DNA from: GCA-003244245 sp052390115
Lineage (GTDB): Bacteria > Actinomycetota > Actinomycetes > Mycobacteriales > Pseudonocardiaceae
Direction of reading: 5' to 3'
DNA: 14,595 nucleotides
NCBI GenBank assembly: GCA_052390115.1
Contig: JBQTHE010000090.1
Location: 1-14,595 of the forward strand
Shown here: positions 13,561-14,595 of the stretch, piece by piece
How the letters are laid out: each line of letters opens with the position of its first letter
Position numbering within the stretch: the stretch's first letter is position 1
The notes under the pieces: generated by a model
Databases searched by the model: none
Seen by the model: only the letters and a program-made list of their open reading frames with translations
Told to the model about the DNA's origin: nothing
Position numbers and translations under genes: made by a program

Positions 13561-13738
13561 TGTTCAGGATGAGCGGCACGAGCCGCTGCTGCCAGAGTCT
13601 GTGCCGTCGCCGAACATCAGGCTTCCGCTGGCCCACGTGGAGCCTGACCAGCGCGGGGACCGGGTAGCTGAGGTGGCTGGGGCCGGTGGTGTGCCGCTGG
13701 CTGCGCCGGGCCCGATGCCGCGCAGGACCCGGCGATGA
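13544..13738 (+). CDS. Small charged protein of unknown function
   Basis: A 64-residue protein beginning MTDRTDVQDERHEPLLPE, with a central IRLPLAHVEPDQRGDRVAEV (27-46) and a basic end PMPRRTRR. GTG 13544 is chosen over an upstream ATG at 13475 because GGAGGGA lies 5 nt before it (13533-13539) and the upstream part is proline-rich shadow sequence. It ends in an ATGA overlap (13735-13738) with the next gene, so it appears to be the middle member of a coupled trio. No domain is recognised. Confidence 0.5.
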   Translation: MTDRTDVQDERHEPLLPESVPSPNIRLPLAHVEPDQRGDRVAEVAGAGGVPLAAPGPMPRRTRR

Positions 13739-14472
13739 GCTCCTTCACGTACGGGCACAGCACCGGAGGTTCCGCGGCGATGGCCGGAGCCCGACCGATG
13801 GTGCTGTTGCGATACCGGCCGGGTGTCGCCGGGGAGACTGCGCGCACCGTGCACCTGGTGCCGCTGCCCTGCGAGGGTCAGACCAGCACCGCTGGGGTTG
13901 CGTTGTGCGGGGCGCTGCTGCGTCCTGATCAAGTGGAGACGGTCATCCCCGGCCATGGCGTTCCCTGCTCGCTGTGCGTCGTCAGCCACGCTGACACCAG
14001 TGCCAGTGACCCGCCAGCCCCGGCGGACGCGCTGGCACTGGGACCACCATCCGATGACACCAGACCGCTGGCGGCTGCGGTCGGTTACCGGCTGTGGGGC
14101 TGGCCGGTGACGTTGCGCGGTGACCAGGTGTGGCTGGATCTGGAGCCCGAGACGGTGGCGCTGATCATCCCTGTACTGCTGGCCGAGCAGGTCACCGCGA
14201 TCCTGCGCCAGCGGCGCTGTCCACCGCTGGTGCTAGCCTATCCCGACATGCCTGAACATCGGGTGTTATTGGCCAGCGAGCGCTACGGCGTGGCGCTGCC
14301 CTGGCCTTCCGGGGTGCACCGAGCCACCGGCATCTTCCCGCTTCCGCCCACGGTGGCCGTCCGCGGACCGGTTACCTGGGTGTACCCACCCGAGGTGGAC
14401 GCACTCCGGCTGTGCCGGGAGATCGACGTTTTCGGGGCGGTGCGCACCGCACAACACAACCCGTCCACCTGA
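13735..14472 (+). CDS. Conserved actinobacterial protein with Cys-cluster N-terminus, unknown function
   Basis: A 245-residue protein. The N-terminal part has four cysteines, C46, C58, C78 and C81 (the last two as CSLC), a likely zinc ribbon. After a Pro/Ala/Asp linker (about 86-112) comes a compact domain with GYRLWGWPVTLRGDQVWLDL (117-136), ERYGVALPWPSGVHRATGIF (182-201), LPPTVAVRGPVTWVYPP (203-219) and LRLCREIDVFGAVRTA. This domain faintly resembles N-terminal parts of bifunctional primase/polymerase proteins, but no catalytic residues can be assigned and the likeness may be false. The ATG overlaps the previous stop by 4 nt. It is the last gene of the cassette and is followed by a long hairpin. 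Confidence 0.7.
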   Translation: MSSFTYGHSTGGSAAMAGARPMVLLRYRPGVAGETARTVHLVPLPCEGQTSTAGVALCGALLRPDQVETVIPGHGVPCSLCVVSHADTSASDPPAPADALALGPPSDDTRPLAAAVGYRLWGWPVTLRGDQVWLDLEPETVALIIPVLLAEQVTAILRQRRCPPLVLAYPDMPEHRVLLASERYGVALPWPSGVHRATGIFPLPPTVAVRGPVTWVYPPEVDALRLCREIDVFGAVRTAQHNPST

Positions 14473-14519
14473 GCGATCATGGACCGGGTCAGGCGACCGG
14501 ATCTCGGGTGCTCTCAGCC

Positions 14520-14581
14520 TCCCGAGCTCAACAGCAGTGCTGTTCGGTCGACCTCGGACAGCTCTGTTGTTGAGTTCGGGA
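14520..14581 (+). terminator. Long hairpin after the cysteine-rich cassette
   Basis: The arms 14520-14546 and 14555-14581 match at 23 of 27 positions. In RNA, three of the four mismatches become G-U pairs, leaving only one U-U mismatch, with an 8-nt loop. The left arm also contains its own palindrome AACAGCA-g-TGCTGTT (14530-14544). It starts 47 nt after the last stop and probably ends the operon. It could also be the edge of a mobile element; the window stops 14 nt later. Confidence 0.75.
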
Positions 14582-14595
14582 ACAAGAGGGCTGAT

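Noticed and set aside
12842..13636. Long minus-strand open frame (264 codons) opposite the cysteine-rich cassette
   Set aside because: It is Arg/Pro/Ala-rich with no recognisable motif, while the plus strand here encodes conserved-looking cysteine clusters and correctly spaced starts. Long antisense frames are common in GC-rich DNA.

Overview
The window is high-GC actinobacterial DNA. Its backbone follows the order known from Mycobacterium tuberculosis (Rv0046c-Rv0056): myo-inositol-phosphate synthase and a PadR regulator on the minus strand, then a DUF5318 zinc-ribbon protein, a class A penicillin-binding protein, a GT87-type membrane glycosyltransferase and the rpsF-ssb-rpsR-rplI operon on the plus strand. 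The unnamed three-gene cassette at the right end resembles, from memory, families common in Pseudonocardiaceae, so a Pseudonocardiaceae-type actinomycete is the likeliest source (inference).

Layout. 1-311: the last 39 codons of an IS5-type transposase, a 22-bp tandem duplication and a dispersed palindrome. 312-707: a small two-helix membrane protein. 717-2415 (minus): padR and ino1, overlapping by 8 nt. 2416-2515: a divergent control region with a candidate PadR operator. 2516-6986 (plus): DUF5318 protein, PonA-like PBP and GT87 protein. 6949-7007: a second copy of the dispersed palindrome, at the convergent junction with nfo (7010-7780, minus). 7966-8850: a secreted, C-terminally anchored protein ending at a strong hairpin. 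8941-9113: an unusual leader made of tandem GCCGG hairpin units, followed by rpsF, ssb, rpsR and rplI to 10676.

From about 10,680 onward the conserved order breaks. dnaB, often found near rplI in actinobacteria, is not in the window. Instead there is a translationally coupled XRE-type regulator and GNAT acetyltransferase (minus, 10813-12695), then a plus-strand cassette of three tightly overlapping uncharacterised genes (12970-14472), two of them cysteine-rich, ending at a long hairpin at the window edge.

Functionally, the left half serves envelope construction (inositol for phosphatidylinositol lipids, peptidoglycan polymerisation, a polyprenyl-dependent glycosyltransferase). The middle serves translation and DNA maintenance (S6, S18, L9, SSB, endonuclease IV). 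The right part is an accessory regulatory region. The most notable non-coding features are the two-copy palindrome that shares a 12-nt core with the transposase end, the tandem hairpin array in the rpsF leader, and the terminal hairpin. No tRNA, rRNA or CRISPR array was seen.
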